Shown in pieces: positions 40,431 through 50,950 of a stretch of 64,000 nucleotides of DNA; positions within the stretch are counted from its first letter, which is position 1, and each line of letters starts with the position of its first letter. The DNA is taken from positions 3,162,001 to 3,226,000 of the forward strand of contig NZ_JAPEOR010000001.1 of the NCBI RefSeq assembly GCF_026341125.1. Direction: 5' to 3'. The notes beneath the pieces were generated by a model. It searched no databases, was not told the DNA's origin, and worked only from the letters and a program-made list of their open reading frames with translations. The position numbers were made by a program, and so were the translations under genes. This stretch comes from Streptomyces sp. NBC_01142. GTDB taxonomy: Bacteria > Actinomycetota > Actinomycetes > Streptomycetales > Streptomycetaceae.

Positions 40431-40736
40431 ATGAGCGCGCAGCCCGACCACGCATCCGTCACGCCGTACGCGCCGGCCCCGGGTGCTCCTGCCGAACTGC
40501 TCGCGCAGCTGCGCGCCACCCCCCGTGCCGACCGGTGGGTGCCGGCCTTCGAGCAGGAGTGGGCAACGGCCCTGGAGGAGTCTCGCCGGACGTTCTCGCT
40601 CACCACGCTGTACGAGGTCGTCCATGTCTGGCAGGCCCGCGTCGCCTCCGCCCCGGCGGTCGACGCCTTCCTCGCCTCCGGCAAGGACGACACCGGGTTC
40701 GTGGACCTGGCGGACATCCGCAGGAAGCGCCGGTGA
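40431..40736 (+). CDS. DUF6247 family protein, putative antitoxin
   Basis: 101 residues from the ATG at 40431, preceded by GGGAGG at 8 bases. The block LRATPRADRWVPAFEQEWAT followed by TLYEVVHVWQARVA is typical of DUF6247, a small family that usually sits directly upstream of RelE/ParE-like toxins in streptomycetes. Its stop overlaps the toxin start (GTGA), so the two are coupled. Expected to bind and neutralise the toxin and to autoregulate the operon; no operator was identified. Confidence 0.7.
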   Translation: MSAQPDHASVTPYAPAPGAPAELLAQLRATPRADRWVPAFEQEWATALEESRRTFSLTTLYEVVHVWQARVASAPAVDAFLASGKDDTGFVDLADIRRKRR

Positions 40737-40993
40737 GCGGTCAGCCGTATGCGGTCCGGCTCTCCCCGCCGGCCGCGAAGGTGCTCGCCGAACTGCCCGA
40801 GCATGCGGAAGAGATGGTGTGGGACGTCCTGGACGCCGCAGCGGCGGACCCGTGGGGATTCCAGCAGTGGGACGCCGGTGACCCCGAGGGCGAGGACGTC
40901 CGCATCGCGTCGGTCGGCCGGCTGTCCGTCATCTACTTCGCGAACCGAGCACTGAGCCACCTGTCCGTGATGGACATCGTCTGGCTCGGCTGA
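40733..40993 (+). CDS. RelE/ParE-family toxin
   Basis: 86 residues from the GTG at 40733. PYAVRLSPPAAKVLAELPEH is the usual helix 1-2 region; VRIASVGRLSVIYFANRALS followed by LSVMDIVWLG forms the C-terminal strands. Members are mRNA interferases or gyrase poisons; the short basic strand region (RIASVGR) fits RelE better, but I cannot settle which. It forms a type II pair with the DUF6247 gene, on the island between att-like repeats 1 and 2, where it may stabilise the element. Confidence 0.75.
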   Translation: MSGQPYAVRLSPPAAKVLAELPEHAEEMVWDVLDAAAADPWGFQQWDAGDPEGEDVRIASVGRLSVIYFANRALSHLSVMDIVWLG

Positions 40994-41198
40994 CCTCGCA
41001 CTCGAACGAACAGCGGCCCGTCCCCGGCAGCTGGCGGGGACGGGCCGTTCCGCATCGTACGCACCGCGGCTATCCCCAAGGCGGGGCAGTTGGTGAGCCC
41101 TTTCCAACCTCACGCTGAGGCATGGTGAAGGACGCGGACGCCTTCACGATGTCGGTGATCCGGTTGGTGCTACAGCGGAGTTTCCGCAACGGGCGCGT

Positions 41199-41456
41199 GA
41201 GGCGCTGCTCAGCCTCGATGAGCACGCCCTTGAGTTGGCGAAGCGTCCCTACGACCTGCGCCACGCAGGAATCTCCTTCTGGCTTGCCTCAGGTGTCGAC
41301 CCCGCGGAGTGTGCGCGCCGGGCCGGACAGAGTATCCAGGTCCTCTTCCGCTACTACGCCAAGTTCCTGGCCGAGGCGAGGAATCATGCCAACAGCTTGA
41401 TAGAGGAGTCGATGCGGCGGTGGGAGGGGCCGGACGGCACCGCGCAGGACACATGA
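41199..41456 (+). pseudogene. Tyrosine integrase C-terminal fragment, copy 2
   Basis: ALLSLDEHALELAKRPYDLR continues through HAGISFWLASGVDPAECARR to FRYYAKFLAE and stops at 41456. It matches copy 1 closely in protein and in the downstream non-coding sequence (ACAGCTGGTCA and GTGGGAGATATC), but is even shorter at its N-terminal side. An AT-like change in frame at about 41195 separates it from unrelated sequence. Not functional. Confidence 0.8.
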
Positions 41457-41569
41457 GCCGGGCCTTGGCCCGGAAATGCCCCGGAACAGCTGGTCAGAGG
41501 TGGGATAGGAGTGGGAGATATCAGGAGTTACCTCGCATCTCGCTCCACGCCCCAAATGCGTGCCACGAA

Positions 41570-41605
41570 GGGCGCCTGGCAGGTAAAGCACCTGTTCAGG
41601 CGCCC
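41570..41605. terminator. Inverted repeat between integrase fragment 2 and the IS element
   Basis: GGGCGCCTG (41570-41578) pairs with CAGGCGCCC (41597-41605). It corresponds to the longer stem at 32581-32620 but with several changes. Confidence 0.6.
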
Positions 41606-41619
41606 ATTTTCGGTGTCTA

Positions 41620-42496
41620 AGGGTTGTCCCGTAATGATCTTGGAGTCGATGGAGACGCGGCAGGTCGCTGTCCTGCCCATTCGCCTATCCGGCGAGGGTG
41701 AGGTTGTGCAGGCGGGCGATGCCGAGCATGGCGTGATGGACGCCGTCGCCTTTGAGTCGGCAGTCGCGCAGGATCTTCCAGCCCTTCATACGGGCGAAGG
41801 TGTGCTCAACGCGGGCCCTCACCTGCTTGTGCGACCGGTTGTGTTCCTCCTTCCAGTCCGGGAGTTCCTCGCCCTTGCGGCGGCGGTGCGGGATGACCAG
41901 TCCGGTCCCCTGGTAGCCACCGTCCGCGATGGTCATGGTGTTGCCGACGGCGGCCTTGGCGCCGGATTCTTCCCAGCCGCGGGAGTCGTGCCGGTTGCCC
42001 GGCAAGGGCCGGCCGACCACGACGACCAGGCGAGTGTCGGCGTCGATGACGACCTGATGGGCCGTGGAATACCGGTAGTTCTTCGACTGCTCTGCGACCT
42101 GGTGGTCGCGGGTGGGCACCAGGGTGCCATCCACGATCAAGACGGTGTCCTTACGGAACCGCTTCCTCGGCTGCAACGCGAGCACCGGTCCGAGGTGGTC
42201 GATGATCCGGTCCGCCGCCGACTTCGAGATCCCGAACAGCGGGGCCAGCTGGCGCATCGTCAAGTTCGTGCGCCAGTACGCCGCGATCAACAGGACTCGG
42301 TCTTCCAGCGGGAGCCCCCAGGGCCGCCCGCGCTGGAGCTCAGCAGCGGTCTCGCGGCGCACCGCGGTCACCAACTTGCCAAAGCAGCGCGGGCTCAGCC
42401 CGGTGAAGGGACCTATCCAAGACGGCTCCGACGCCGTGATCACACCAGCCACACCAAGATCATCTCACCCCTGACCAGCGGTTACGGGACAGCCCT
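41620..42496. mobile_element. Complete IS5-family insertion sequence, 877 bp
   Basis: Terminal inverted repeats AGGGTTGTCCCGTAA (41620-41634) and, on the other strand at 42482-42496, AGGGCTGTCCCGTAA differ at one base. TA is duplicated on both sides (41618-41619 and 42497-42498), a 2-bp target duplication as in the IS427 subgroup. One intact transposase gene fills the element. It sits inside the stop codon of the gene-end repeat, between integrase fragment 2 and the rest of att-like repeat 2. Confidence 0.88.
41685..42452 (-). CDS. IS5-family transposase (DDE_Tnp_4 type)
   Basis: 255 residues. A helix-turn-helix region (TMRQLAPLFGISKSAADRII) precedes the catalytic core with the first Asp in LIVDGTLVP, the second in MTIADGGYQG and the Glu in RARVEHTFARMKGWKILRDC, the expected D-D-E spacing for DDE superfamily endonucleases. 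Length is normal for one-ORF IS427-like elements, and no frameshift is seen, so the enzyme is probably active. Confidence 0.9.
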   Translation of the reverse strand: MAGVITASEPSWIGPFTGLSPRCFGKLVTAVRRETAAELQRGRPWGLPLEDRVLLIAAYWRTNLTMRQLAPLFGISKSAADRIIDHLGPVLALQPRKRFRKDTVLIVDGTLVPTRDHQVAEQSKNYRYSTAHQVVIDADTRLVVVVGRPLPGNRHDSRGWEESGAKAAVGNTMTIADGGYQGTGLVIPHRRRKGEELPDWKEEHNRSHKQVRARVEHTFARMKGWKILRDCRLKGDGVHHAMLGIARLHNLTLAG

Positions 42497-42560
42497 TAGA
42501 AGAAGCCGAGCTTCTTCGGCGAGTACAACACCAGCAGGTTCTTCGTCTGCTGGTGGTACA
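42497..42560 (-). repeat. att-like repeat copy 2 (3' end of target gene), split from its integrase by the IS
   Basis: The minus strand encodes MYHQQTKNLLVLYSPKKLGF, then F and a stop supplied by the IS junction; the pre-insertion stop was TAG. It differs from copy 3 at only a few bases (SY to LY) but from copy 1 at many silent sites. It contains the palindrome GAAGAAGC-CGA-GCTTCTTC, also in copy 3, which may be the integrase core. Confidence 0.75.
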
Positions 42561-43003
42561 TGCGTTACACCTCCCTGACCAGCAGAAGCAAACGAATCTG
42601 TCTCGAACGAGGGGATGGTGGCCCGGAATTGGCCCGGATCTTGGTCTGCTCGGAGGTCCCGGCTGACCGGTGCGTCGATGAGGCCTCGGCCGGGCAGGTC
42701 CAGCAAGCGCCGCTCGACCCCGGCGCTCTCAACGAGGATCGCGACGTTGTTGTGTGTTGCGCGGTGGAGTGCCCGGACGTGGAGTTCGTGTACCAGTGCG
42801 TGTCCTGTCGGTGATAGCCGTCCAGTCGTACGAGATCCCGTGGCCTTGGACCTGACGTACGGCCAGAGGCCACCGGTGTGTGACGACGGCTTCTCTTGCG
42901 ACGGAGCCACCCGGACGCCGCCAAGGAGAAGGGTGATGAAGCGGGCCACGTCGGTCCAGCGGTCGAAGTATTCGAGACCCGGGACGTCCACCGGCGTTCT
43001 GTC
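42561..43003. other. No intact gene; possible STAS-domain remnant
   Basis: On the minus strand, VRALHRATHNNVAILVESAG followed by ERRLLDLPGRGL (about 42650-42780) resembles the last helix and strand of anti-sigma-factor antagonists, but it lacks the phosphorylatable-Ser half and any start. I treat it as unproven debris. Confidence 0.25.
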
Positions 43004-45619
43004 TCACGGTGCGGCAGGTGTCTGGTCGGCAGCCCTCGCCAACCAGCTCTCGGTGCGCGCTGCGCCGAAGCTGATGAGGCCGGCAGCCGCGGCGAGTGCG
43101 ATACCGGTCCACGATGGGGATGAGGTGTCCAACAGGTCTGCCAGGAAGGGTACGTAGAGTGCGGCAGCGCCCAGCCCCGCCGCAGTCAGCACAGCTGCGG
43201 GCAGAAGCAGATTTTGGCGCGAGAACAGTCGCTCCCGCAGCCCCAGAGCGACGCCGAGCTGGGCGGCCAGCAGGGCGATGAACAGGACGGTCTGCCAGGG
43301 GCCGCCGGAGTGCCGGACCCAGAGGCTGGCAGCGAGGCTGGCTGCCGTGACCAGGACCGACAGCCGCAGTACCCGCTGCCAGAGCCCGTCGCCGAGTACG
43401 TGCTGCTGCGGCGGGCGCGGCGCGCGTCGCATGGCGTGGGGTGAGACCGGTTCGGCGCCCATGGCGACCCCTGTCAGACCATGAGTGAGCAGGTTGATCC
43501 ACAGAATCTGACCTGCTCGCAGAGGCAATGCGAGTCCGAGCATCGGGCCAATGAGCATAACGAGGATTTCCGCGGCACCGCCGGCCAGCGCATAGACCAG
43601 GAACCGGCGGATGTTGGCGTAGACACGGCGGCCCTCTTCCACAGCCGAGATCACCGAGGTCAGTTCATCGTCGGCGAGGACCAGATCGGCAGCTTGGCGG
43701 GCAACTTCGGTTCCCCGGCGGCCCATCGCCACGCCGATGTCGGCCTGCCGCAGGGCGGGGCCGTCGTTGACGCCGTCGCCGGTCATCGCGGTGACCTCTC
43801 CGCGAGCGCGCCACGCTTGGACGATGTCCAGTTTCTGTTGAGGCGTGGTACGAGCGAAAACCCTGACCTGGGTGGGGTCCGGGATCTGTCCGGCGGTCAG
43901 CTCTTTGCCGGTGGCCACGCGGCTCGGCATGGTGGCGTCAACTCCCGTGAGGATACCGACCCTTTCCGCGATCGCACGGGCAGTCGCTGGGTGGTCTCCA
44001 GTGATGAGAACCGGAGTGATCCCGGCACGGCGGCAGGCTTGCACGGTCGCCGTGGCTGCTTCTTTGGGCGGGTCGCTGATGGCTGTCAGTCCCAGCAGTC
44101 GCAAGCCGCTTTCCGACTCCTCGATCGGGACAGGAATACGGGCGGACGAACCTGACGCTATGGCCAGGACGCGGTAGCCCTCGGCGGACAGGGCGGCGGC
44201 CTCCTTACGCGCATGCTCCAGTGACGCGGGACTATCGTTCAGAAGCGCGGCGTCCAGCACCATTTCAGGTGCGCCCTTGAGGTAGATCTCGATCCTTCCC
44301 GAGGGCGTGCGGTGGATGGTGGTCATACGTTTGCGAAGGCTGTCGAACGGCACCTCGTCGACGCGGGGATGAGTTCGCACCAACTCGTCGGGTGTGCAGC
44401 CCACTTTGGCGGCGGCGGTCAGCAGGGCGGCCTCGGTCGGATCACCGAGCGGGGTCCATTGCGCGTCTGCTTCCGCGGGCGGAATCAGCGACGCGTCGTT
44501 GCACAACGCCGCTGCGATGAGCACTTCTCGTACGGCATTCCTGGTGGCGGGTTCTGGATGTCGGCCGGTCGTGAGAATTTCACCAACGGGTTCGTATCCC
44601 GCGCCCGTCAGGGTCACCGTGCCGTGGGCGGCGGTCCATACTCGTTCGACGACCATGCGGCCTTCGGTGAGGGTGCCTGTCTTGTCCGTGGCCAGTACGG
44701 TGACCGATCCCAGGGTCTCCACTGCGGACAGGCGGCGAACCACGGCGTTGCGAGCGGCCATCCGCCGCGCGCCCAGCGCCAGGCCGAGGGTGACGACGGC
44801 CGGTAGTGACTCCGGGACGGCTGCCACGACGAGGCTGATGGCCGTTACCGCCATCGTCTCCAAGGACTGGCCGCGCACCAGTCCCAGGACGAGTACGAGG
44901 AGGCACAGCCCTACAGTGACCAGGGCCAGTACCCGGCCGAGCCCGGCCAGGCGCTTTTGGAGCGGGGTCTGTTGCTGTCGGGGGTGCAGTGAGGCGGCGA
45001 TCATGCCGAGGGTGCTGCGCGGCCCGGTGGCGGTGACGGTGGCGACAGCGCGGCCACGCAGTACGACGGTTCCCGCCTGTAGTTGTCCCGTGTGCGGATC
45101 CGTTCCGTGGACGTCCTTGTCGACCGGTACGGATTCGCCGGTCAGCGCCGACTCGTCGATCAGAAGGGCAGCGGCCTGCGTGAGCGCGGCGTCAGCGGGG
45201 ACGATGTCGCCCTCGCCGACTACCAGCACGTCGCCCGGGACGACGGCTGACGAGGTCACCTCCTGTTCCGTCCCGCCGCGCAGTACTCGTGCGGCAGGCG
45301 CGGTCATGGCGGAGAGGGCAGCGACCGCATTGTCGGCGCGCACCTCCTGCACCACCCCGACGGTGGTGTTGAAGAGCACGACCACACAGATGACGACTGC
45401 GTCGGCGTAGTCCCCGGTCGCCACGGTCAGTGCCACGGCCGCCAGCAGCACGATGATCAGCGGGTCACGAAGCTGAGCGAAGATTCGGGACCGAAGCGAT
45501 ATCCTGCGCTGTCCGCTGAGCTCGTTGGGACCCCACTCCGCCAGCAGCTGGGATGCCTGCTCCTGACTGAGACCTGTCGCCCGGGCGGCCCCCGAAAGGG
45601 GTGCGGATGTAAGGGGCAT
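43004..45619 (-). CDS. Cation-transporting P-type ATPase (P2 type)
   Basis: 871 residues. N-terminal cation-ATPase domain (LSQEQASQLLAEWGPNELSG), actuator TGES (160-163), PESLP in helix 4 (269-273), DKTGT with Asp312, VFARTTPQQKLDIVQAWRAR, TGDGVNDGPALRQADIGVAM and a C-terminal domain. Related in plan to the pump at 13279-15999 but clearly a different subgroup, probably Ca2+ or heavy-cation type. ATG at 45619 has a modest ribosome site. A 17-bp direct repeat at 45689-45726 precedes it. Phosphoketolase and an MgtA-type pump are next to it on the same strand. Confidence 0.9.
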   Translation of the reverse strand: MPLTSAPLSGAARATGLSQEQASQLLAEWGPNELSGQRRISLRSRIFAQLRDPLIIVLLAAVALTVATGDYADAVVICVVVLFNTTVGVVQEVRADNAVAALSAMTAPAARVLRGGTEQEVTSSAVVPGDVLVVGEGDIVPADAALTQAAALLIDESALTGESVPVDKDVHGTDPHTGQLQAGTVVLRGRAVATVTATGPRSTLGMIAASLHPRQQQTPLQKRLAGLGRVLALVTVGLCLLVLVLGLVRGQSLETMAVTAISLVVAAVPESLPAVVTLGLALGARRMAARNAVVRRLSAVETLGSVTVLATDKTGTLTEGRMVVERVWTAAHGTVTLTGAGYEPVGEILTTGRHPEPATRNAVREVLIAAALCNDASLIPPAEADAQWTPLGDPTEAALLTAAAKVGCTPDELVRTHPRVDEVPFDSLRKRMTTIHRTPSGRIEIYLKGAPEMVLDAALLNDSPASLEHARKEAAALSAEGYRVLAIASGSSARIPVPIEESESGLRLLGLTAISDPPKEAATATVQACRRAGITPVLITGDHPATARAIAERVGILTGVDATMPSRVATGKELTAGQIPDPTQVRVFARTTPQQKLDIVQAWRARGEVTAMTGDGVNDGPALRQADIGVAMGRRGTEVARQAADLVLADDELTSVISAVEEGRRVYANIRRFLVYALAGGAAEILVMLIGPMLGLALPLRAGQILWINLLTHGLTGVAMGAEPVSPHAMRRAPRPPQQHVLGDGLWQRVLRLSVLVTAASLAASLWVRHSGGPWQTVLFIALLAAQLGVALGLRERLFSRQNLLLPAAVLTAAGLGAAALYVPFLADLLDTSSPSWTGIALAAAAGLISFGAARTESWLARAADQTPAAP

Positions 45620-45688
45620 GGTGACTCCGGTTGCTTCAAGGTGCTCATGGTCTTACGGGCCTGGCTCAGTGGGCGCTGGGTGCGTTGG

Positions 45689-45726
45689 CCGCGTCAGTTG
45701 GAGCTTTGACCGCGTCAGTTGGAGCT
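45689..45726. repeat. Direct repeat upstream of the P-type ATPase gene
   Basis: CCGCGTCAGTTGGAGCT occurs at 45689-45705 and at 45710-45726, offset by 21 bp. It lies 70-107 bp upstream of the ATPase start. The 21-bp pitch and position are like those of the paired palindromes elsewhere in this island, but the sequence is not a clear palindrome. Confidence 0.4.
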
Positions 45727-45776
45727 GGGGTGCATCAGCGTCCTGTCTCCGACATCACGGACCAACACCGGGGCGC

Positions 45777-48161
45777 TCAGCTGTTCCAGTTCCATTCACT
45801 GACTTCGGGCAGATCGGTGCCGTGTTCACGAATCCAGGCGTGGTGGCGCAGACGGACGTCCGTCATCTCCTGTCGGACTGTGGCGGCGCGTACCGCCAGT
45901 CCGGGGACTCGGTCGATAACATCCATGACGAGCCGGTACCGGTCGAGGTCATTGCGCACGACCATGTCGAAGGGCGTGGTGGTGGTGCCTTCCTCCTTGT
46001 AGCCGCGCACATGCAGGTTGGCGTGCCCGGTGCGCCGGTAGGCCAGGCGGTGGATCAGCCACGGGTATCCGTGGTACGCGAAGATGACGGGCTTGTCGGA
46101 GGTGAACAGCGCGTCGAACTCCGCGTCCGGCATGCCGTGCGGGTGCTCCTCCTTGGGGAGCAGCCGAGCCAGGTCCACGACGTTGACGACGCGTACGGCC
46201 AGGTGGGGCAGGTGCCGACGGAGCAACTGAGCGGCGGCCAGGATTTCCAGGGTGGGAACGTCGCCCGCGCAGCCGAGGACGACATCGGGCTCCCCGCTCT
46301 CATTCTCTGCGCCTGCCCAGTCCCAGATTCCGGCACCGCGGGCACAGTGTCCACGGGCCTGCTCGAGGGTCAGCCAGTCGAAGCAGGGCTGCTTTCCGGC
46401 GACGACGACATTGACGTAGTCGCGGGAGCGCAGCACATGATCGGCCACCGACAGCAGGGTGTTGGCGTCCGGTGGCAGGTAGACCCGCACGACCTCGGGT
46501 GACTTGTTGAGGACGTGGTCGATGAAGCCGGGGTCCTGGTGGGAGAAGCCGTTGCTGTCCTGCCGCCATACGTGCGAGGTGAGCAGGTAGTTCAGTGAGG
46601 CGATGGGGCGGCGCCAGGGCAGGCGCCGTGAGGTGCGCAGCCACTTGATGTGCTGGTTGACCATGGAGTCGACGATGTGGACGAACGCCTCGTAGCAGGA
46701 GAACAGCCCGTGGCGGCCGGTGAGGAGATAGCCCTCCAGCCAGCCCTGGCAGGTGTGTTCGGAGAGGATCTCCATCACCCGGCCGTGGCGGTCCAGGTGT
46801 TCGTCGACCTCCAGGGTCCGCGCCTGCCATGCCTTGCCCGTCGCTCCGTACACGGCCTGCAGACGATTCGAGGCGGTCTCGTCCGGCCCCACCAGACGGA
46901 AGTCCCGACGCTCGGCGGTGTTCTCCATGACCCCCTCCAACAGGTCGCCCAGGACCCGGGTGGGCTCGTGCAGGGTCGTTCCGGGCTTGTCGACCGGAAC
47001 GGCGTACCGTTCCAGCGGCGGGATCGGCAGGTCCTGTACGAGCAGGCCGCCGTTGGCGTGCACACTGGCCCCGAGACGGCGAGGGCCGGCGGGCACACAC
47101 TCCAGCACCCGCTCGCGCGGGCGGCCGCGATCGTCGAAGAGTTCCGCCGGTCGGTAGGAGTGCAGCCATTCCTCCAACTGCCTGAGATGGGCCGGGTTTT
47201 CGCGTACGGAGGGCAGCGGCACCTGATGCGCGCGCCATGTGCCTTCCACCTGTACGCCGTCGACCTCGGCCGGCCCGGTCCATCCCTTGGGCGTGCGCAG
47301 CAGGATCATCGGCCAGCGCATGCGTTCGGTGACGCCCTCTTCGCGGGCGCCGTGCTGGATGGCGCTGATGCGATCGAGTGCGGTGTCCATGGCGCGTGCC
47401 ATGGCGCTGTGCACCTGAAGTGCATCATCACCTTCCACATGCAGCGGGTCATGGCCCAGGCCCCGCAGAAAGTCGTCGAGTTCGTCCCTGGGCAGGCGCG
47501 CAAGTACGGTCGGGTTGGCGATCTTGTACCCGTTCAAGTGCAGGACCGGCAGGACCGCTCCGTCGTGGACCGGGTCGAGGAACTTGTTGGAGTGCCAGGA
47601 CGCGGCCAGCGGCCCGGTCTCCGCCTCCCCGTCGCCGATGACGCAGGCGACCAGCAGACCGGGGTTGTCCAGGGCGGCGCCGTAGGCATGGGAGAGCGAA
47701 TACCCCAGTTCACCCCCCTCGTGGATCGATCCCGGAGTCTCCGGGGCCACATGGCTGGGCACCCCGCCGGGGAAGGAGAACTGACGGAACAGGCGCGCCA
47801 TACCCTCCGCGTCCCGGCTCACGTCCGGGTACGTCTCGGAATACGTGCCCTCCAGCCAGGAGTTGGCCAGGACGGCCGGTCCTCCATGGCCGGGGCCCCA
47901 GACACACATGGTGTCCTTCCCATGGTCCCGGGCCACCCGGTTGAGGTGGGTGTAGACGAGATTCAGTCCGGGCGAGGTGCCCCAGTGGCCGAGCAGCCGA
48001 GGCTTGATGTGCTCCGGCTTCAGTGGCTCACGGAGCAGAGGATTGGCCATCAGGTAGATCTGGCCAACGGCCAGGTAGTTTGCGGCCCTCCAATGCGCGT
48101 CCAACGCCGCCAGCTCTGCTTCATCGAGGTAGTTGGCTGATCCCTGGTGAATGTCGGGCAT
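45777..48161 (-). CDS. Phosphoketolase (xylulose 5-phosphate/fructose 6-phosphate)
   Basis: 794 residues from the ATG at 48161 (GAGGAGC ahead). A thiamine-diphosphate enzyme: [20 protein letters not shown], the TPP-Mg motif [32 protein letters not shown] and the C-terminal [14 protein letters not shown] are all characteristic. It splits xylulose 5-phosphate or fructose 6-phosphate with phosphate into acetyl phosphate and a shorter sugar phosphate, giving ATP without oxygen-dependent steps. Full length agrees with the family (about 790). Its presence beside a DevS/DevR-like system fits hypoxic metabolism. A single DevR-box-like palindrome lies 64-77 bp upstream (48225-48238). Confidence 0.92.
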   Translation of the reverse strand: MPDIHQGSANYLDEAELAALDAHWRAANYLAVGQIYLMANPLLREPLKPEHIKPRLLGHWGTSPGLNLVYTHLNRVARDHGKDTMCVWGPGHGGPAVLANSWLEGTYSETYPDVSRDAEGMARLFRQFSFPGGVPSHVAPETPGSIHEGGELGYSLSHAYGAALDNPGLLVACVIGDGEAETGPLAASWHSNKFLDPVHDGAVLPVLHLNGYKIANPTVLARLPRDELDDFLRGLGHDPLHVEGDDALQVHSAMARAMDTALDRISAIQHGAREEGVTERMRWPMILLRTPKGWTGPAEVDGVQVEGTWRAHQVPLPSVRENPAHLRQLEEWLHSYRPAELFDDRGRPRERVLECVPAGPRRLGASVHANGGLLVQDLPIPPLERYAVPVDKPGTTLHEPTRVLGDLLEGVMENTAERRDFRLVGPDETASNRLQAVYGATGKAWQARTLEVDEHLDRHGRVMEILSEHTCQGWLEGYLLTGRHGLFSCYEAFVHIVDSMVNQHIKWLRTSRRLPWRRPIASLNYLLTSHVWRQDSNGFSHQDPGFIDHVLNKSPEVVRVYLPPDANTLLSVADHVLRSRDYVNVVVAGKQPCFDWLTLEQARGHCARGAGIWDWAGAENESGEPDVVLGCAGDVPTLEILAAAQLLRRHLPHLAVRVVNVVDLARLLPKEEHPHGMPDAEFDALFTSDKPVIFAYHGYPWLIHRLAYRRTGHANLHVRGYKEEGTTTTPFDMVVRNDLDRYRLVMDVIDRVPGLAVRAATVRQEMTDVRLRHHAWIREHGTDLPEVSEWNWNS

Positions 48162-48224
48162 TTCGTGCTCCTCTACGGGGGCGAGCGGAGATTTCGGCAC
48201 GGTCGGTCGGTCGGTATTGGCAGG

Positions 48225-48238
48225 CGGCCGCTGGGCCC
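48225..48238. promoter_or_regulatory. Single DevR-box-like palindrome upstream of phosphoketolase
   Basis: CGGCCGCTGGGCCC matches the pattern GGGNCNNNNGNCCC except at the first base. A poor partner lies 21 bp further up (48204). In DNA this GC-rich one near-match proves little; it is listed because the distance to the start is similar to that of the better pairs. Confidence 0.3.
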
Positions 48239-48250
48239 GATGTGCTCGGC

Positions 48251-50950
48251 TCATCTCCCAACGGGGCGGGGTCGGTGGTCAGGGCGGAGAGCAGTGCTGA
48301 ACCGGGCAGCACGACGACGCAGGAGACGGCGGTGGCCTACCGCGCCCCGCGGCTCGGCAATTGGCGTCGGCCGCCAGCGGTAGAAGATCCGCTTACCTAC
48401 CTCGATCAGGGCGAGGTAGCAGATCACCATGGCGACAAGCGCGACGAAGAAGCCAAGCGGAAGCGGTTGGAACCCGAGCCTGGCGGCCAGCGGTGTAGCG
48501 GGCAGAAGGACTCCTACGCTGACAACTCCGAGGGCGGCCAGGGTCAACGGGAGGCTGGGGTGACTTCGCCAGAACGGGATACGGCGGGTGCGGATGGCGA
48601 AGATCACCAGGGTCTGGGTGGCGAGAGACTCGACGAACCACCCGGTCCGGAACTGGGCGGGTCCGGAATGGAAGACCCACAGCATGACGCCGAATGTCGC
48701 GAAGTCGAACACCGAACTGAGCGGACCGAAGAAGATCATGAAACGGCGGATGAATCTGATGTCCCAATGCGAAGGACGGCGCAATTGCGCCTCGTCGACA
48801 CGATCGGTGGGAATGGCGAGCTGGCTGGTGTCATAGAGCAGGTTGTTGAGCAGGATCTGTGAAGGCAGCATCGGCAGGAAGCCGAGGAACAGCGAGGCTC
48901 CGGCGGCGCTGAACATGTTGCCGAAGTTGCTGGACGTTCCCATGAGTACGTACTTGATGGTGTTGGCGAAGATCCGACGGCCGCCGACGACTCCGTCCGC
49001 GAGGACATCAAGATCCTTTTCGAGCAGGATGACGTCAGCCGCGTCTTTGGCGACGTCGGTGGCCGAGTCGACGGAAATACCCACGTCAGCTGCGTGCAGT
49101 GCGAGCGCGTCGTTGACACCGTCGCCGAGGAAAGCGACGTCGTGACCGGTGGTGCGCTGGACACGCACGATGCGGGCCTTGTGTTGCGGACTGACGCGGG
49201 CGAATACCGTGGTGTGTGCGATCGCCGCTCTGAGCCGGGCATCGTCCATGGCGTCGAGGTCGGTACCGGTAATCGTGCCAGAGCTGGTGAGACCGAGGTC
49301 ATGACAGACCCTGACGGCGACGGCCGGGTTGTCTCCAGTGACGATTTTGACTGTGACACCGAGCCCGGCCAACCGGAGCAGCGCCGCTGCGGCGTCGGGT
49401 TTGGGCGGATCGAGGAAGACCAGCAGCCCGGCCAGTTCCAGGCCGTGTTCGTCGGCAGCGGCGGGCCGGACCAGTCCTGGGGCGGATCGGGTGGCCACAG
49501 CGATCACACGGTTGCCGGCGGCGAACTCCGTAGCCAGCAGCGTGCGAGCCTGCTCGGGTACGTTCTCGCAGCGCTCCAGGACGCTCTCCGGAGCCCCCTT
49601 GGTGACCAGGACAGTCCCACCCATCGGGTCGCGGACCACGGTGGAGAACATGCGCCGCTCGTGATCGAACGGCAGCATGCCGACTCGCTGGTACACGTTC
49701 GCGTCCGCGTCTTCCGGCTGCGCGCTGGCGGCCTCCCGCAGTGCGGTGTCCAGCGGATTGCCGCCCAGGATCTGGCTGCCGTCAGCATCGACGTCGGTGC
49801 ACAGCAGTCCCCACTTCAGTACCTGCTCCGGGCTCTGGCGGCCCGCGGGCAGGGCCCTCTTGAATTCGATGCGGCCCTGCGTCAGCGTGCCAGTTTTGTC
49901 GGTGAACAGCACATCGACATCGCCCAGATCCTCGATGCACACCAGTCGCTTGACCAGCACTTTCTGGCGGCTCATCCGCCGCGAGCCGGCGGCCAGACTG
50001 GTGGAGACCACCGCAGGCAGTAGCTGGGGAGTGATTCCGACAGCGATGGCCAGCGAGAACAGCAGTGAGTCGATGAGCGGCTTGTGCAGCACTACGTTGA
50101 TCACGAAGATCGACGTGGTCAGCGTGCCGGCCACGTACACGAGCAGCATGGAGAACCGGCGCAGCCCCCGTTGGAACTCGGTCTCCAACTGATGACCGCT
50201 CAGTCCGGCCGCGATCTTCCCGAACTCGGTCGCCGTACCGGTGGCGACCACTACAGCCCGGGCGCTTCCGGCGTGCACCACCGTGCCCATCAGCGCGCAG
50301 CAGGAGAGCTCGGCCAATGCCACGCCGACAGAGACGGCAGCGGTGTCCTTGGGGACGGGCAGTGACTCGCCGGTCAGTACTGACTCACCGCATTCCAGAC
50401 CGGTTACCTCCAGCAGACGCAGATCGGCAGGCACGATGTCGCCCAGCCTGAGTTCCACCACGTCGCCAGGCACCAGGGCCGTGACCTCCACCGCGGTAAC
50501 GCGTCCGCTGCGTATCACCACGGCCTGATGGCTGATCTGTCCGTGGAGGGCTTCGGCGGCTTTCTCCGCGCGGTACTCGTTCACGAAGCCGAGCCCGACC
50601 GACAGTGTCAAGATCACACCGATGATCACCGCATCGCTGTGGCGGCCGACGACATACGAGATGGTCGCGGCAGCGAACAGGAGGCCCAGCAGCGGTGATC
50701 GCATCTGCCGCCACAGCACGGGCAGTACCCGGGCCTTGTGCGAGGCGACCGCATTCGGTCCCCATTGCCGCATCCGCTCAGCAGCTGCTTCCGCCGAGAG
50801 GCCTTCCCTGGTCGACACCAGCTCGCGCAGGACCTCGTGGACCGGCAGGCAAGCCGACGAGCTGATGTCGTGGACGCCGGTAGTCTGCGTCGTTGTGGGG
50901 GAGGAGCTCACCACAATCGACCACTGTCGGCACTTTTCCCGGTCACGCAA
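48251..50950 (-). CDS. mgtA: Magnesium-translocating P-type ATPase (MgtA type)
   Basis: 899 residues. N-terminal domain with [29 protein letters not shown] (193-196), the MgtA/MgtB-type helix 4 GITPQLLP (305-312), DKTGT with Asp351, [20 protein letters not shown] and typical helix 6 ([20 protein letters not shown]). MgtA pumps bring Mg2+ into the cell. The start is uncertain: TTG at 50950 gives this length; GTG near 50914 without the first 12 residues is possible. The last 30 residues ([13 protein letters not shown]...) are unusual for the family and may reflect a lost stop. The phosphoketolase gene begins 90 bp beyond its end. Confidence 0.88.
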   Translation of the reverse strand: MRDREKCRQWSIVVSSSPTTTQTTGVHDISSSACLPVHEVLRELVSTREGLSAEAAAERMRQWGPNAVASHKARVLPVLWRQMRSPLLGLLFAAATISYVVGRHSDAVIIGVILTLSVGLGFVNEYRAEKAAEALHGQISHQAVVIRSGRVTAVEVTALVPGDVVELRLGDIVPADLRLLEVTGLECGESVLTGESLPVPKDTAAVSVGVALAELSCCALMGTVVHAGSARAVVVATGTATEFGKIAAGLSGHQLETEFQRGLRRFSMLLVYVAGTLTTSIFVINVVLHKPLIDSLLFSLAIAVGITPQLLPAVVSTSLAAGSRRMSRQKVLVKRLVCIEDLGDVDVLFTDKTGTLTQGRIEFKRALPAGRQSPEQVLKWGLLCTDVDADGSQILGGNPLDTALREAASAQPEDADANVYQRVGMLPFDHERRMFSTVVRDPMGGTVLVTKGAPESVLERCENVPEQARTLLATEFAAGNRVIAVATRSAPGLVRPAAADEHGLELAGLLVFLDPPKPDAAAALLRLAGLGVTVKIVTGDNPAVAVRVCHDLGLTSSGTITGTDLDAMDDARLRAAIAHTTVFARVSPQHKARIVRVQRTTGHDVAFLGDGVNDALALHAADVGISVDSATDVAKDAADVILLEKDLDVLADGVVGGRRIFANTIKYVLMGTSSNFGNMFSAAGASLFLGFLPMLPSQILLNNLLYDTSQLAIPTDRVDEAQLRRPSHWDIRFIRRFMIFFGPLSSVFDFATFGVMLWVFHSGPAQFRTGWFVESLATQTLVIFAIRTRRIPFWRSHPSLPLTLAALGVVSVGVLLPATPLAARLGFQPLPLGFFVALVAMVICYLALIEVGKRIFYRWRPTPIAEPRGAVGHRRLLRRRAARFSTALRPDHRPRPVGR

